DNA of 64,000 bases from Loxodes magnus. Lineage: Eukaryota > Ciliophora > Karyorelictea > Loxodida > Loxodidae. Where the stretch lies: contig CAMPDV010002113.1 in NCBI GenBank assembly GCA_946699065.1, forward strand, positions 1 to 64,000, read 5' to 3'. A program made the translations under genes and the position numbers. Below are positions 13,301-25,808 of this stretch, in pieces. The notes beneath the pieces are model-generated. The model was not told where the DNA came from and searched no databases. It saw nothing but the letters and a program-made list of their open reading frames with translations. The first letter of the stretch is position 1; every line of letters begins with the position of its first letter.

Positions 13301-16300
13301 CCCATAAAATCAAAATAAGATTAAGATAAAGAGATGAAGATTTTTAGTAAGACAGTGTATAGTAATCTCAGTAAGAGTGCTAAGAACCAATTTATAGCTT
13401 AAAGATTGACTTAGCATTTTAAGATTTAAGTAGTCCTCTCATTATTCTAAAGCTTCAGTTCCTCTGGATATTTTTAAAGCTTTTTTGAGATAGACAGTCC
13501 AGATTAAGTCTTATTGAGGAAATAAAGATTATACCCAATATATAGCAGAAATTAATTACCTCAATCCTTTTATTGAAGATAAACAGAAAAATAGTTAAAG
13601 CTAGAATTAAAAAATACTTTGCAGGATCCAAGACTTGAGATTGAAAAAAATTGATAAAATAGTTACTTTGAAATATCTAAGATAACTAAGCTAAAAAGAG
13701 CTAAAATTAAACAAAATGACTAAGCATCATAAAGTTGATCTAAGAAAGAAAATTCTTATTAATTAGTACTAATTGGTAAGTATTTTACAAGGAAATTTGA
13801 GAACATTGTAGATTAGAATTTTTGAAGCATAGATTTATAGAAATTTAAGAAATCTAACTAGTTGTCCATTTTCATAAGTTAAGTAAAGAAAAAATTTCGA
13901 TGTTTGAAGATTAAAAGAAGATAAAATTTCAATTAAAAGGCATTAATATGTTGGTAAGCGTGAGGAAATTAAAAATCTAATTAAGAGAAAATCTTACTTT
14001 TGGTATTGTGTCTTAACTAACTATCCTTGATTTATAATTAATAATCTAACTTTTCAAGCAAAAAAAACAGCTATCCTCTGAATCGATCAAACACCAAGAG
14101 AAGAAAGTCATAGAGGTATATAGTTTCCTGGCTATAGGAGGACTACTTAAGAAGATTATTTTTAAAGAGAATAGTCTTTCTTTGCAGATTCTTTTAGCTA
14201 ATTGAGTAGATGTATGCCAAAAATTTGTCAAGCAAACTTTGATTCAACTCATATTCTTAGAAGAATAGTTAAAGCAGAAAGCAGTTTAGCAGAGTATATA
14301 AATACTTAGACAGATGTTTCTTTCCGATAAGCTGTGAGAATAAAGACTCAGCTCAATAAGAATGTAAGCGTGCTTACTTAAAATGAATAGCTCAGTGCTA
14401 ATAAATACAGAAACAAAAACTAAGATTGCTAAGCTATTCAAAGCTAGCAAGATAAGAATAAGTTAAACTTAATGGAAATTTCTAGAACTTCAGTCAATAA
14501 CCTAGGAAGAATAAATAGTTGAGTCGAAGAATCTATTGCTCAGTAAATTCTTTAATAGAAACAATTTTTATTAACTAAATAACAGAACTAAAAAAGCGAA
14601 TTTCAATTTAGATTTATCGCCTTGAATTTTGAGATTATTACAGAATCTTCTTCTCTTTTTCTTCTTTAGTCAGTTTTAGAATACCAAACATTAGAAGAAA
14701 ATTAAAACCTTAATAGTTGCTTAACCATATTATAGTAGCATACGCTTTTCAAGGGTGAGTGAGTCATAAAAAAGAGGTTTTGAGAGATAAATATTGCTTC
14801 AAAATACCCTTGATATGTAGTATAAGGCTAGCTTAAGATTCCACATCAACAAACAAAATAGCAAATTTAAGAAAATCTAGTTAATTCATTAGCCAAAATT
14901 TAAATATATTACACATGATAAATTTCTTAAACTTTAGATATCTCAATCAAGTCATCTTTAGCCCATTTTTACTTCCCTTTCTTTAGCTTGAATTTTCTCT
15001 TCAGTTTTTAATCATAATTATTTGTTTTAGCTATTCATTAACGATTCAACCTCCCTTATTCTTTAAATTTCACTCTTTAATTTTAAATTCAATTTTATTA
15101 TCAAAATATAGAACCTTAAAGAACCATAAAACATGTTTAAATCTAGCTTTTAAGTAAATTATTAAAATCTATAAGATTATAGTAATAAAGGAATCTCTCT
15201 GGGGTATCAAGAACAATATTAAGAGCTTTAATTTGCAATCATAAGACAATTTACTTAAGTCCTACTAGTATTGATGGTTCAATCTAAAGGGAATAAATAT
15301 AAGATAAATTACATAATCAGTCAATCATGTCCTTGGAAAAGAAAATCTTTAGGCTAAACTTTTAAAGGAGAAATCTTAAAACTTTCTAAGATATAGAGAA
15401 ACTTTAGAATGCTTTAGTAACCCAATAGAACATAAACCCTATTCTCCTAAATTTTATTTAAAAAAGTAAAATCAACATAGTCTTAGAACATTCTTAAATT
15501 CTATTTAGTTCTACGAAAAGAAATTAATTGAATCTTAGCTTAGACTTAACTTGCATAGGGAAACTATAATCACAACTATAAAGCATTTATCAATAAAATT
15601 AAAAAGTTTACCTGTTTAGTTAATGAGATATAATGTAACTCTTATAGTCTAAGCTATAAATATTACAAGAATATTAAATATTAAAGTTTTTTATTGAATT
15701 AGAACTAATTCTCTCTTCTCTAAAGCAATAAGAAATTCAAATTTGAGACATTAAGTTTTTTAACTTACTGATATTAAAGATAGAACAGAAAAATAATTTT
15801 CTAAAATGATTCTTAAAAATACAGAAGAGTCTATATTTCTTGACAACTGTCGAACTTAAAATCAAAAGATGAAAAACCTAAACCAACAAAGAGAATTATT
15901 ATTATTTTTAGACAGAAAAGGGAAACAATTATTATTTTACCAAGGTAGAAAAAATTAAACCTAATTAAAAGACTACTTGATGATAGAATTATATATAAGA
16001 GCCTTCATTAATTATGCTAATACACTTATTTGTTTAGATTTATAGATAAAATACTATAGAAATATCTTAATTAAAGTGTAGAATTTTAAGTTTAATATTA
16101 ATCATTCTCTAATGGTTATTATCCATACTGCTAAATTTTTATTTCATATATTTTTGTCTTTTTTATAATGTTTTCCCAAAATTATCTAAAGCTCTTGAAC
16201 TAAAATGTAGTTAATATAAAACAAATAAGAGAGTAAATGTTTAAAGTGTATTTGTTTAAATAATTTATTATAAAAGTGAAATGAAGAATCGTTACTATAT

Positions 16301-16590
16301 AAATATAATATCTTATACTAGTTAGACTTTTCTCTATTATTGCATAGATTCCTATTATTTGTTTTTTTTTTGCTAAATATACCTCCATTATAATAGCTTT
16401 TTGAAAGTTTCTATAAGTCATTATTTTTAATCTTTTATCAACTTCATAAATTATATAATACTTATTTTTTCTTCTACTAAAGACTTTTGTAGGACAGATT
16501 ATTCACTTGCAATCATGATTAATAAAAGATCATACATTTATAAATAAAGAATTTTAAGATTATTAGCTACCAATCTAAATAGCCATAATA
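10334..16590. other. AT-rich region without recognisable genes
   Basis: About 6.3 kb. The part from 10.3 to about 12.4 kb is extremely AT-rich with short A and T runs. From about 12.4 to 16 kb there is somewhat more G and C. Several frames on both strands read open, which is expected in a code with no fixed stop, and none shows a family motif. No tRNA-like T-loop, rRNA or transposon ends were seen. Confidence 0.5.
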
Positions 16591-16599
16591 ATAGGTGAC

Positions 16600-17726
16600 T
16601 TTATGCATTATTATTTTTTTCTTTTTAGATATAGTAACTTCTTGGTTAAGGCTTCATATCTCTAGCTTCTGTCAATTTCATTTGCATTTAAATTTTTAAA
16701 GACAATTTTCTTTTATTTTAAGATTAAAGCTCTCCTTTACAAATATTTTTGCTTGAATTAAGCAGTATTATTAATTCAACCAAGGGAATTATTATTAGGT
16801 ATTAATGAGTATAATAATAGCAATTTGACTTACTAGAATCTTATTTGAAATGCTGTTAAAGATAATTAGGCTAATTAAGATTATTAAAGATTCTAATTAA
16901 AATAGTGGCTTTAATAATGAGATTAACTAAAAGAATATTTTAGTTTTATAAACTTTCTTTAAGTTTAATTTAAATCTCTAATTTAGACTTTTAATTACTA
17001 AATAAAACTGGCTATTATTTACTTATGAACCATCTATTTACATTTATTTACTTGAAGAATTGTAAATTTACCCACTATTATTAATTTAATTATGCCTTTT
17101 TAGTCTATTGGTAAATATTATTTAAGAATTTCCCACTAAAACTAGTTTCTTTAAAATCTTCTTTTTTGGAAGGATAAAAGTTAATTTTTGGTGTTTTCAT
17201 AGATTTATTAAGAAATTTACTTTGATTCTATAATATTTTTTCTTATACGTTCTGCATTTTTTCCTTATAAATGCAAATTACAAAATTGCTTTTGAAATAA
17301 TTATATTAATTATCCAATCTAATTTCATATGAATCTGCGCTTTATTTGAATTTTTGCCCATAGTTTTCTTGCTTCTTTCATAAATCACTTTTTTCTATAC
17401 TTTTCCAGTTAAAGGAAAAACTATTTTAATGTTTTGCAACTAATCTTTTATTTTTCTTAAATTTTCTATAGCATTTAAAAAATTTTATTGAGCGGATCCT
17501 AAAGAATTTTCTTTAGTTTTTCGCTTTCGCTCGAATAATAATACTTACTGATAAAAGAACTATCTTTATTTATCCCTAACTGCTTAGTCTGCTTTTTACT
17601 GAGTATTTTATGTCTTTAATGTTCCGTCAAAGTTTATACATTATCCTCTCAATTGATTCTATTTCTCTTTTAGCTTCAATAATTTCCGGTATTTGCTAAA
17701 TAAATCTGGACGAATAAATTGTTCAT
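16600..17726 (-). other. Possible coding segment, unknown, frame-shifted
   Basis: A minus-strand Met at 17726 opens a frame with a Trp- and Lys-rich start (NTGNYWSQKRNRINWEDN) that continues to about 17400. Reading then fits better in another frame down to about 16600, which is unusually poor in TGA for this base composition. I recognise no family. The shift lies near an A6 run. Because many frames look plausible in this DNA, this is a weak candidate for a decayed gene. Confidence 0.22.
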
Positions 17727-19840
17727 TTAGGGTTGAGTAGTTATTTATGTTTATTATTTATCCTTATCACTCTGATTTGTTAACTCTGATTTTTTATCTC
17801 TTTAATATCTTAAACTTAATCATTAGTTCTAAGTTGAGAGAAATTAAACCCATTTCTCAGTCAGCTTATGAAGAGCTAAGAGTAAATAAGAATCATAAAT
17901 CGATCTCTAAGTTTTCTATTTTTCCAACTGTATCTTTTATTTTTATTTAAAGTGAAATAAGTAAGCTTGGCTAATACAATTAGAGCATTATTGAATTAGT
18001 AATGACTATAGCATTATTTAAACATTACCTAATTTCTTTAATTAAATAGCCTTTTACTATTTATTATTAAGCTTTAGTTCAAATTTTTTATTAGATCTCT
18101 TTTATTAATCTTAGTCTCATTATTTATGTTTCTTAATTACGTTTAACTATTATATTATCAAAGTGAGAAATTAGTTCTTTGCTTCTTAATTTAATATAAT
18201 GTTATTATTAGTTACTAAAAGAGAGATGTAGAAGCATATGATAATCTATTGAGTTAATTAAAAGGTTATAAATAGAGCTTACTATAAGAGTTTAAAGGAA
18301 TAGATTTATTAATTTAACTAAATAGATACCTAACACTGTTTCTTCTTTTATCTTTCCAAACTTTTTATTTAACTCCCTCTATTCATAATTTCTTTTAGGT
18401 TCGATAGATCTGAGTTTTGACTTTTGAAGTTTCTGGTATTTAAATTTTTATTTCCAGTTATAGCCACAAACCATTTCAATATTTTCAGATATTTCCTATC
18501 AATTAACTTGCAATTTTATTATAGCTTTCCTCTAATAAATCTGTGGATGCTAAGCAATTTCAATATCAAAGGAGTTAACTAGATGCTTGCTATTAACAAA
18601 CTCCTGATTCTTATAAGTGCAAAGGTTAGAAATTTCAAGCGATTCTTTAGTTTCTTTCCAGATAATCTTTTCTACTTTCACTCTAACCATTTAGCTACTA
18701 AAGCCTTTTTCTAGCAGTGAGATACTTTATCTTCTATAAAGTTATTTAGAATTAAGGATTTAACTAGATAGTATAATTCTCTTAAGATAACGACTTTAAG
18801 CTCTTATATTCCTATTCATATTTAACTAAAACTAAATCAGATACTAAATAAAGTAGATAGTAGGACACCAACAAATTAAATGAAGGATGAGTATTTTAAT
18901 TACAGTTATACTTTGCTCAAGAAGAGTATTTTTAGGAGATAGAGAACACTAGAAAGAAATAAAGAAGCATTAATAGAATAAAATAGATAATTAGTTTTAT
19001 GCGAAGCAATAAATAGCTAAGCTTTTGGAAATTAGAACTTTTAATTAAGATATTTTATGGAATTTTTACTTTATGCTAGATACTAAATTTCAGCGTCTTG
19101 TAATTGATGAAACTATAATAAAAAGATAAAAATATCTATTTGATGAAGAAATCTTGGTTATAATGGATTGATAAAGGAGATAGAAAAAAGGTTATAGGAT
19201 AAGAAGATGAGAAGAGTAATACTCAAGAAACAGCCGAAGACTTTTATCAAAGTAAAAATCGCTTTTATGTGTTGTAGTTTAAGAACAATATGAAGGCTCT
19301 GTGTAACCAATGATAAGTTAGAGATATAATGGCAACTAAAACATTAAAATTAAAAGGTTGTATTAATGAAGGTTTCTTAAACTGTTTATAATAAAAAGTG
19401 ATATTAGTACCTAGCATGTTTAACTATAGTAGTATTAGATGAAAGTATGCTCTATGAAGATCTATAAAAACACATGCATAAATAATTAAATTTTTCTATT
19501 TAGAGAAAATCAATTTTTTGAGGTGAAATAACAAAAAAACCAAAAATAGTTTCTTAGTTAACTCCTAAAAAAATAGGAAAAACGATTTAAAATTTGATAT
19601 CATAATTTTTAAGATAGTTAGGAAATTAATACTTATAAATGAATAATCAAATTTAAATTAGTTAGGGAAATAACAAAAAATGTAAAAGCTAAAAATTAAA
19701 TCTTCTAAATCAAAAACTAGGTTTAGGAAGTAAAATAATAAGACTTTTTTATACATAAAACTTGAATTAGTTATTATAAAATTTAATAGAGTCTATAGAT
19801 ATAAAAAGAGAAATCGCAATAAAAATATATTAGTAAAATG
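17727..19840. other. AT-rich region, unresolved
   Basis: No family motif was found. Short plus-strand stretches around 18880-19300 can be read as Lys/Glu/Gln-rich peptides, one closing with two TGA codons near 19110, but competing frames look equally plausible. Confidence 0.4.
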
Positions 19841-19849
19841 TAAGGTAAA

Positions 19850-20690
19850 TATAAAAATTTCGAGATTTTCAATGATAATAACTTAGTCACTCTTAATACA
19901 GAGAACATTTCTAAACAATGGAAATTTAAATATCACAAAGACTATAATACTTCAAAAATTAGATAATCACTTGCTTAAATTACAACCTTTTGCATTCAAT
20001 TAGTTTCATTATCTAAAGGAATAGACAAATATTCCTTTGCTTTAAATGAAATATTTTCTTCGGATTTTAGATAAACTTGAGCAAATTCTTAAAGATAAAG
20101 TTAGATTGGCAATAATAAGAAATAATATTAAAAGGCAAAAAATAAAGAAAAATGAAGATATTGATTTAAATATACCCTTTAAAAGTAAATTTGAAACAAG
20201 TCTAATAATTAAATAATAGCTAATTCGCAAGGATAAAGGAGCTTTTTAAGTCTCTAGCTATTAATTAAATATTAAACGATGAATATTACAAATCTAAATT
20301 GGATAAAGATGATCATTTTAGATCGAAATAAAAAAACTTAGATGTATTTATCAAGATTTAATAAAAATCATCTAGTTCGATATTTAAATATATATTGTAA
20401 GACTTATCATTAACTTTGAAAATACGAAAGTTTATCAAGTGAAGAAAAAATTAATCATTATGAATCAACTTATGAACAAGATATAATAAGAAATGTTAAG
20501 GATCAAATAAATATTAATATTATTATTAATTTTCTATAAAAAGAAAAATTGAAATCTATAGATACAAAGTTATTTACTAAAATAAGCTAAATTGAAAATA
20601 AAGAAAAAGTTATCAATATTTATTTATAAGCAATCTAAATATCAATAAAAAAGAAAAAGTAAAGCAATTAATTAAAAAAGTAATAAAGTA
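19850..20690 (+). other. Possible degraded coding segment, helical, unknown
   Basis: Plus-strand translation with the Gln code gives TGA-poor charged segments in successive frames. One contains LDKLEQILKDKVRLAIIRNN near 20060, and another contains SSEEKINHYESTYEQD near 20430. They resemble parts of one helical protein broken by several frame changes. No family is recognised and no second copy supports it. It sits upstream of an A-rich tract and the WD40 fragment. Confidence 0.25.
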
Positions 20691-21030
20691 TAACAAAAGT
20701 TAATAAAATTTAGAAAGTAGTTTAAAAAGATTTTTAAAAAAATACGTAAAAAGCACTTTTGCAAAGTTTTTGCTTTCTAAAAAATGAAAGAAATAAAGAG
20801 CTGAAACTAAAAAAAGTAGCAAATAAAAGGGATAAAAATATTAAAGCTAAAAATTAAAAAAATATGATTGTGATAAAAGTTAAAAAATGTATTCGTCAGA
20901 TGAGTTAAAAGCTTTAAAATGAAAAAAAAATTTTTAATAAAAAAAAAGTAAAACCTTTTTAGAAAAAAAATTATTAAAAATACAAGAAAAGTTGAAAAGA
21001 AAAAAAAAGTAATAACTTGAGATTAAAAAA
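20691..21030. other. A-rich tract
   Basis: About 340 bases dominated by A runs on the plus strand (AAAAAAGT-like motifs). No gene is seen. Confidence 0.6.
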
Positions 21031-21034
21031 AATA

Positions 21035-21190
21035 CATATAGAAATCCCAGACTTTGATCGTCTTATCTGAACTTGCAGAGACATTCCATTTCTGATCCAA
21101 AGAGATCGCTTTAGAGTTAACTGAGTTCGCATGTCCAGTAAAAGTACTCAAACAGCTTCCAGTCTGGAAATCCCAGACTTTATCTTTTAA
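21035..21190 (-). pseudogene. Isolated WD40 repeat fragment
   Basis: About 150 bp matching one and a half repeats of the kinase-WD40 gene at 8462-10333: [11 protein letters not shown], then FTGH, then ISLDQKW and DKTIKVWDF. Neighbouring sequence on both sides shows neither further repeats nor a kinase. It is best explained as a stray fragment from this WD40 family, copied or left behind. DNA identity to the intact gene's repeats is high, suggesting a fairly recent event. Confidence 0.8.
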
Positions 21191-21663
21191 TAAAAAGATA
21201 TGGAATTCCAAATTTTGATATCTTAAAAGCAATATGAAATTTAACACTTGAAAAGTTTTAATATATAATAACTACTAACCTTTGAAAATTGTAATATTGA
21301 CATATAAAAACAATATTATCTCAAACTTTAATAAACAGCATAAAATTCTACTTAAACAGAATTACTAAGCTAAAATAAATAAATTTTAAATTTTAAAACT
21401 TTTTAATAAAATGTAATGTAGAAGATAAAATTATCTAAAAATTAATTTATAATAAGATTAAGAAATTTAAGTTTAATGCTAACATTAAGAAGTTTAAGTT
21501 AACATTGGAAAATTGGAATAAAGTTAAAAATTTTGTTATACAAACTTTATAGATATAAATCCCTAAAAACTACAATAAACATATCATTAACTTAATATGG
21601 AATTTATTTTAAATATCTAGAATAACTTAGAAAACTAGAAGAATTTTATTAAGAAAATAAGAA

Positions 21664-24207
21664 ATTAACATCTATACAATAAAAATTGAATAGTAAAATC
21701 AATTTTGCTAGACAAATTTTCTTGATGAGAATGATATAAAACTCCAGTAATTCTTTCATTAGCTAAATATGAACTTCATTTGTAACAATTAAAAGTTTGA
21801 GTGAAACTTAAGAAAATAGTAAGAAATTAATGAATAAATGATGAAAGAATTATTTTGGTTTAAAACCAAGCCTTGATAAAAAGATTAAATGAGCTAAACA
21901 AACATTAATTATATTGAAAATTAGAATCGCACTGTTATCAAATAATAAAATCCTTTCAAAAGAAAACATGAAGAAGATGGAATTTAATGTCCTCCAGCTA
22001 AACGCACTATTAAATGAAAAAATGAAAGAGAAAGTGAAAAGATAATACGATAATAAAATTTTCAATCTCCTCAACTATAAAACTTTAACAGACAAGGTTC
22101 GTGAAGGAGGAACTAATATTAAAGGAGCAATGTTCAAGGAAGGTATATAACAATTAATAAAGAATTAACTCAAGGCACTATAGATAGTACCTAAAATGTT
22201 ATTAAAATAGACAATAAACTACTAGAATCTTATTCGATTTAAGTAATTTAAATTTTGATCTAATATTTCCACCAGCACCCTTAGTATAAAAAAGAACTGA
22301 TATATATTTAAAGAGATTCATAAGGGACTAAATATATTTGCATATATTAGGGAGGGCTCCCTGGTGGAGCGCAAGAATCTAAGAAAATAAAAATAGTACA
22401 TGTAAATATAAGCTCAATAGTTAGTAAACAAATGGCATTATAATAATTCATCCTTGATAATGAATTTGACATTTTTTCAATAAACGAAACATGAACGTAA
22501 TAAACATATTGCCCAATTGTTATAGAACAATATCGTACCTATTACTAAAACGCAAATAGACGTGCAGGTGGAGTATGTCTATTAGTAAAAAAGTAACTTG
22601 ATTCTTGTTAAAATGAATTAGATTTCTCAAATAGTCCTGAACATTTTATAAACGTGAGAGTTGGAAATTTAATAATAGCATCATGCTATTTGCCTACAAA
22701 CGAGAAGTAAAATATTTATAAGGACATTGCATATGAATACCTTAATAGTATCATAAAAAATAGTGACCAAAACCCTACTATCCTTTGTGGCGACTTTAAT
22801 GCCTTAATTCCTAACTACGGTAATAATTAATCACAAATCAATAATAATACTTAAAGATTACTAGACTTTATAGTAGCAAATGAATTAATAATTTTAAATG
22901 ATAATGAGTCCAACACATTTATTCATAGAGCGAATAATTAATGCTATTGTAATGACTACTTCTTGGCAACTTAACATTTAAATTCTGATGATTTCGTTGA
23001 CTATAAAGTTATCCAAGATTCGGGTTTGCATACTGATCATTTTCCATTAAGTATTGCATTAAATTATAATTTAAAAAGAAGTGAATAAGATTAACAATAA
23101 CTATTACTCTTTCAAATTTCTAAACTATAGGATTTGGAAACGAGAAGCTATTATTGAAATCTATTTTTGGGATAATTTTATCAATTCTAGTAACTTGATT
23201 AAAACGATACTGAAAATTAGTACTAATTAATCTGGGATCTTATTAGTTATAATGCTGAGATTGCGCTTGGATCTTAAAATAAAAGGAAAAACTATTATCA
23301 ATTGCCAAGTTACTTAGCTACGTTATTTGTTCAAGCAAAAAAGGAGAATATTGCATATTAGAACGCATTAACTTTGTATGGACGTTATAATTAAGAAGTT
23401 ACCAAGCTTTACTAGCTTAAAATTTAATCTTATAAGAGCTATCTTCACAAATTTTGGAAATGAAAAAAATAAAAAGCTAATGAAAAGCAGAAAGATCTTA
23501 ACAAAAATGCTTAAATAATGTTTAAACAAGCTAAAAATCTAATAAACCCTAAAATTCGTAATTAGATGAATTTTAACTTTAACTAACAATAGCAATTTAT
23601 TTAAAATTGGGAAACTAACGTCTTTGATAAGCATTCGAAAATAAGTAAGATAGAATTTGACTTCTCAAATAGAAAAATAGAGGGAATATTTAGAAATAAA
23701 TCTTTTATCTTAAATTAGAAATTAATTCATTTATAAAATATGCCTCTTTTTACGGGATTTGAAATTAAAAAAATTATATCTTAGCTTGCAAATAATAAAG
23801 CTACAGGTAATGATGGTCTAAAAGCTGAACTTATTAAATATGGAGGTTAAGATTTGCATCATATTATTACAAGTTTCATTAATAACATGCTTAGAACATT
23901 TAAAATACCCAATGCAATGAAAAAAATAAACATTCTTCCGATTTTCAAAAAGGGAAGCAAAAGTAATTGATGTAATTGACGACTTATCGCTTTATTGAAC
24001 TGTCTACTTAAAATTTATAATAAAGCACTAACATAACGACTTTAATATTATATTTATGAACGAAACATTTTACATCCAGCCTAATTTGGATTTATTCGTA
24101 AACGCTCCACTATTTAGCAAATTTGAACTATTTAGTAAATTATAGACTTGCATCGTAGATGGTCCCATAAAAAGTAATGAATTGATACTTTAATAGATGT
24201 AGAAAAA
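21664..24207 (+). CDS. Retroelement 1 polyprotein, gag-like + endonuclease + RT N part
   Basis: One uninterrupted frame joins the gag-like region to the endonuclease. The gag-like part (21664-22300) includes a basic patch with PPAKR, a KPW motif (TGA) and GSWRRN (TGA). A conserved GGLPGG stretch leads into the endonuclease. That domain shows HVNISS, INETW, GDFNAL and TDHFPL, matching the catalytic Asn, Glu, Asp/Asn and Asp-His of AP-endonuclease LINEs. The RT begins with NNKATGNDG and FKKGSKS, followed by two in-frame TGA at the conserved NW and NWR positions (23968-23970, 23977-23979). About ten in-frame TGA occur against about five TGG, most at positions where a Trp fits. The exact start is uncertain; ATG codons occur at 21838 and 21841, but homology to element 2 extends upstream of them. 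The frame is lost in an A7 run. Confidence 0.85.
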
Positions 24208-24208
24208 A

Positions 24209-25808
24209 ATGTTTGATAACATATCTAGGAAATTACTTTTTGATCATCTTAGAAGACTTAGGCTACCTTTGGAACTAATATTGGCGCTAGAATCTTTTTA
24301 CGATAATGTTGATGCTAAGTTTATAATTGATGGATATCTTACAAGAACAATTAAATATAATAATGGAGTATTATAAGGAAGTAGCCATACACCTGTACTT
24401 GCAATTTTATACTATGATATTGTTATAAGATATTTAGAAGATAATCAGAAGAAACTAGGATTTCAAATATTATCTAAAACTTTCGTAGTATGAGCCTTTG
24501 CTGACGAATTAATCCAAATATCCTCTTCATAGAAAAATGCCTAAAAATTATTACAAGCTACATCTACAGTTTTCGATTGAGTAAAACTTACAATTAATGT
24601 AGCCAAATGTGAAGTAATAGAATTCTTGAAAAAAAAATGAAAAGAAAGTTAACCTTCTATTAATATAAAGCTAAATGGGATTCCAATTGCTTAAAAAGAT
24701 GAAGTTACCTATTTAGGATATTAGTTAGGAATAAAGTAAAATTACAAATTACATTGTACAGTAGTAGCTACCAAATACAGAGTAGCTATTTAAAAAGCTA
24801 CTTCAATACTTTCTAAATATGGATTAGTATCCCCTCTCAGCTTCAAAACTCTTTGTAGAACTTTTATTTTGCCTAAAGTTGAATGTGGAATTGATATTAC
24901 TCCGTGAGCTACTATTTCTGGAATTAAAGGAATGAAAAAAAAGATAGCAAAATCGTAAAGAATTATCTCAAGATAGGCGTTTAGATCTTAAGAATTCACA
25001 TTCAATGAGTCATGCTTTATTGACCTAAACTGGCTTCCTTTTACACATATAGCAACTAAAAATTTAATGCACTTTTATTAAAAATTAATGTAATATAGCA
25101 AAGAAAATCCTAACTCAGATACTGCTTTTCTATTAGAAAAATGCACTAAATTTAATTTACCATACTAGAAACATATAAAGAAATGTATCGATTTGTATAG
25201 TTTTGACATGTCACATGTTTAGAGTAAGATGGATTTTTATAAGCTCACAGAATAAAAAAAAACATAAGTTTTTAATGGAATGTCTCTCTAGGAATACACT
25301 TATGCCAACAGCAAAAAGAATTATAGACTAAATAGAAAATAATTAAAGTGTATTTCCTGAAATTACTTATACCAAATATAATAAACACTATATTAGAGCA
25401 ACTATTTCTATCTATAAACTGAGGATTCTTTCTTATAATTTTCAATAAGAACTTAGTAATCGCCACATTAACGTTAGATATAGCATTATTTGCTTATGTG
25501 GCTAAGACTTTGATGAAACTGATCATATTTTTGATTGCTAATACTATGCAGACATTATTGAGGAATTTGAAAGTCATATGCTTTTAAAGAAAAAAGACAA
25601 GAAGAAACTAATTCTTTATGACTAAAACTATATAAACAAACATTTTTCAAAGAATCAAATTCCTAAAATAGACAAATTAATCAAAATTTTCATTCTAAAT
25701 TATTAAAAAAGCGTATTGAAATGCTTGAACTACAAGATTAGCTTTTAGAAGAGTTTCTAGAAGGAAAAAAAGACAAATTTCATCAAGACAATAAATAAAA
25801 ATATATGA
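24209..25808 (+). CDS. Retroelement 1, RT C part and zinc finger
   Basis: Resumes in a new frame after A7 with FDNISRKLLFDHL and the palm motifs GVLQGSSHTP. The catalytic box reads FADEL rather than the usual (F/Y)xDD, so the second metal-binding Asp is replaced by Glu and the copy is probably inactive. FDW (TGA), ITPW (TGA) and DLNW (TGG) follow; all three Trp are shared with element 2. A second frame change occurs in A9 near 25258. The last part carries CLCGQDFDETDHIFDC, a C-terminal zinc finger typical of non-LTR elements, and ends at TGA 25806-25808. Confidence 0.8.

Larger units (their letters stand above)
21664..25808 (+). mobile_element. Non-LTR retroelement 1 (gag-like, AP endonuclease, RT)
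   Basis: Coding extent of a LINE-like element. A gag-like N-terminal part, an AP-type endonuclease, a reverse transcriptase and a C-terminal CxCx8Hx3C zinc finger follow in that order. A related element lies in opposite orientation at 47040-52240. Reading needs TAA/TAG = Gln and TGA = Trp. The element's true 5' and 3' ends, poly(A) tail and target-site duplications were not identified. Two one-base frame changes, both in A runs (A7 at 24203-24209 and A9 at 25254-25262), and a changed polymerase motif suggest a decayed copy or assembly errors. Confidence 0.9.

Noticed and set aside
17501-17540. CTTTCGCTCGAA stretch as a possible RNA hairpin
   Set aside because: Only a few base pairs can form and it lies within a weak coding candidate.
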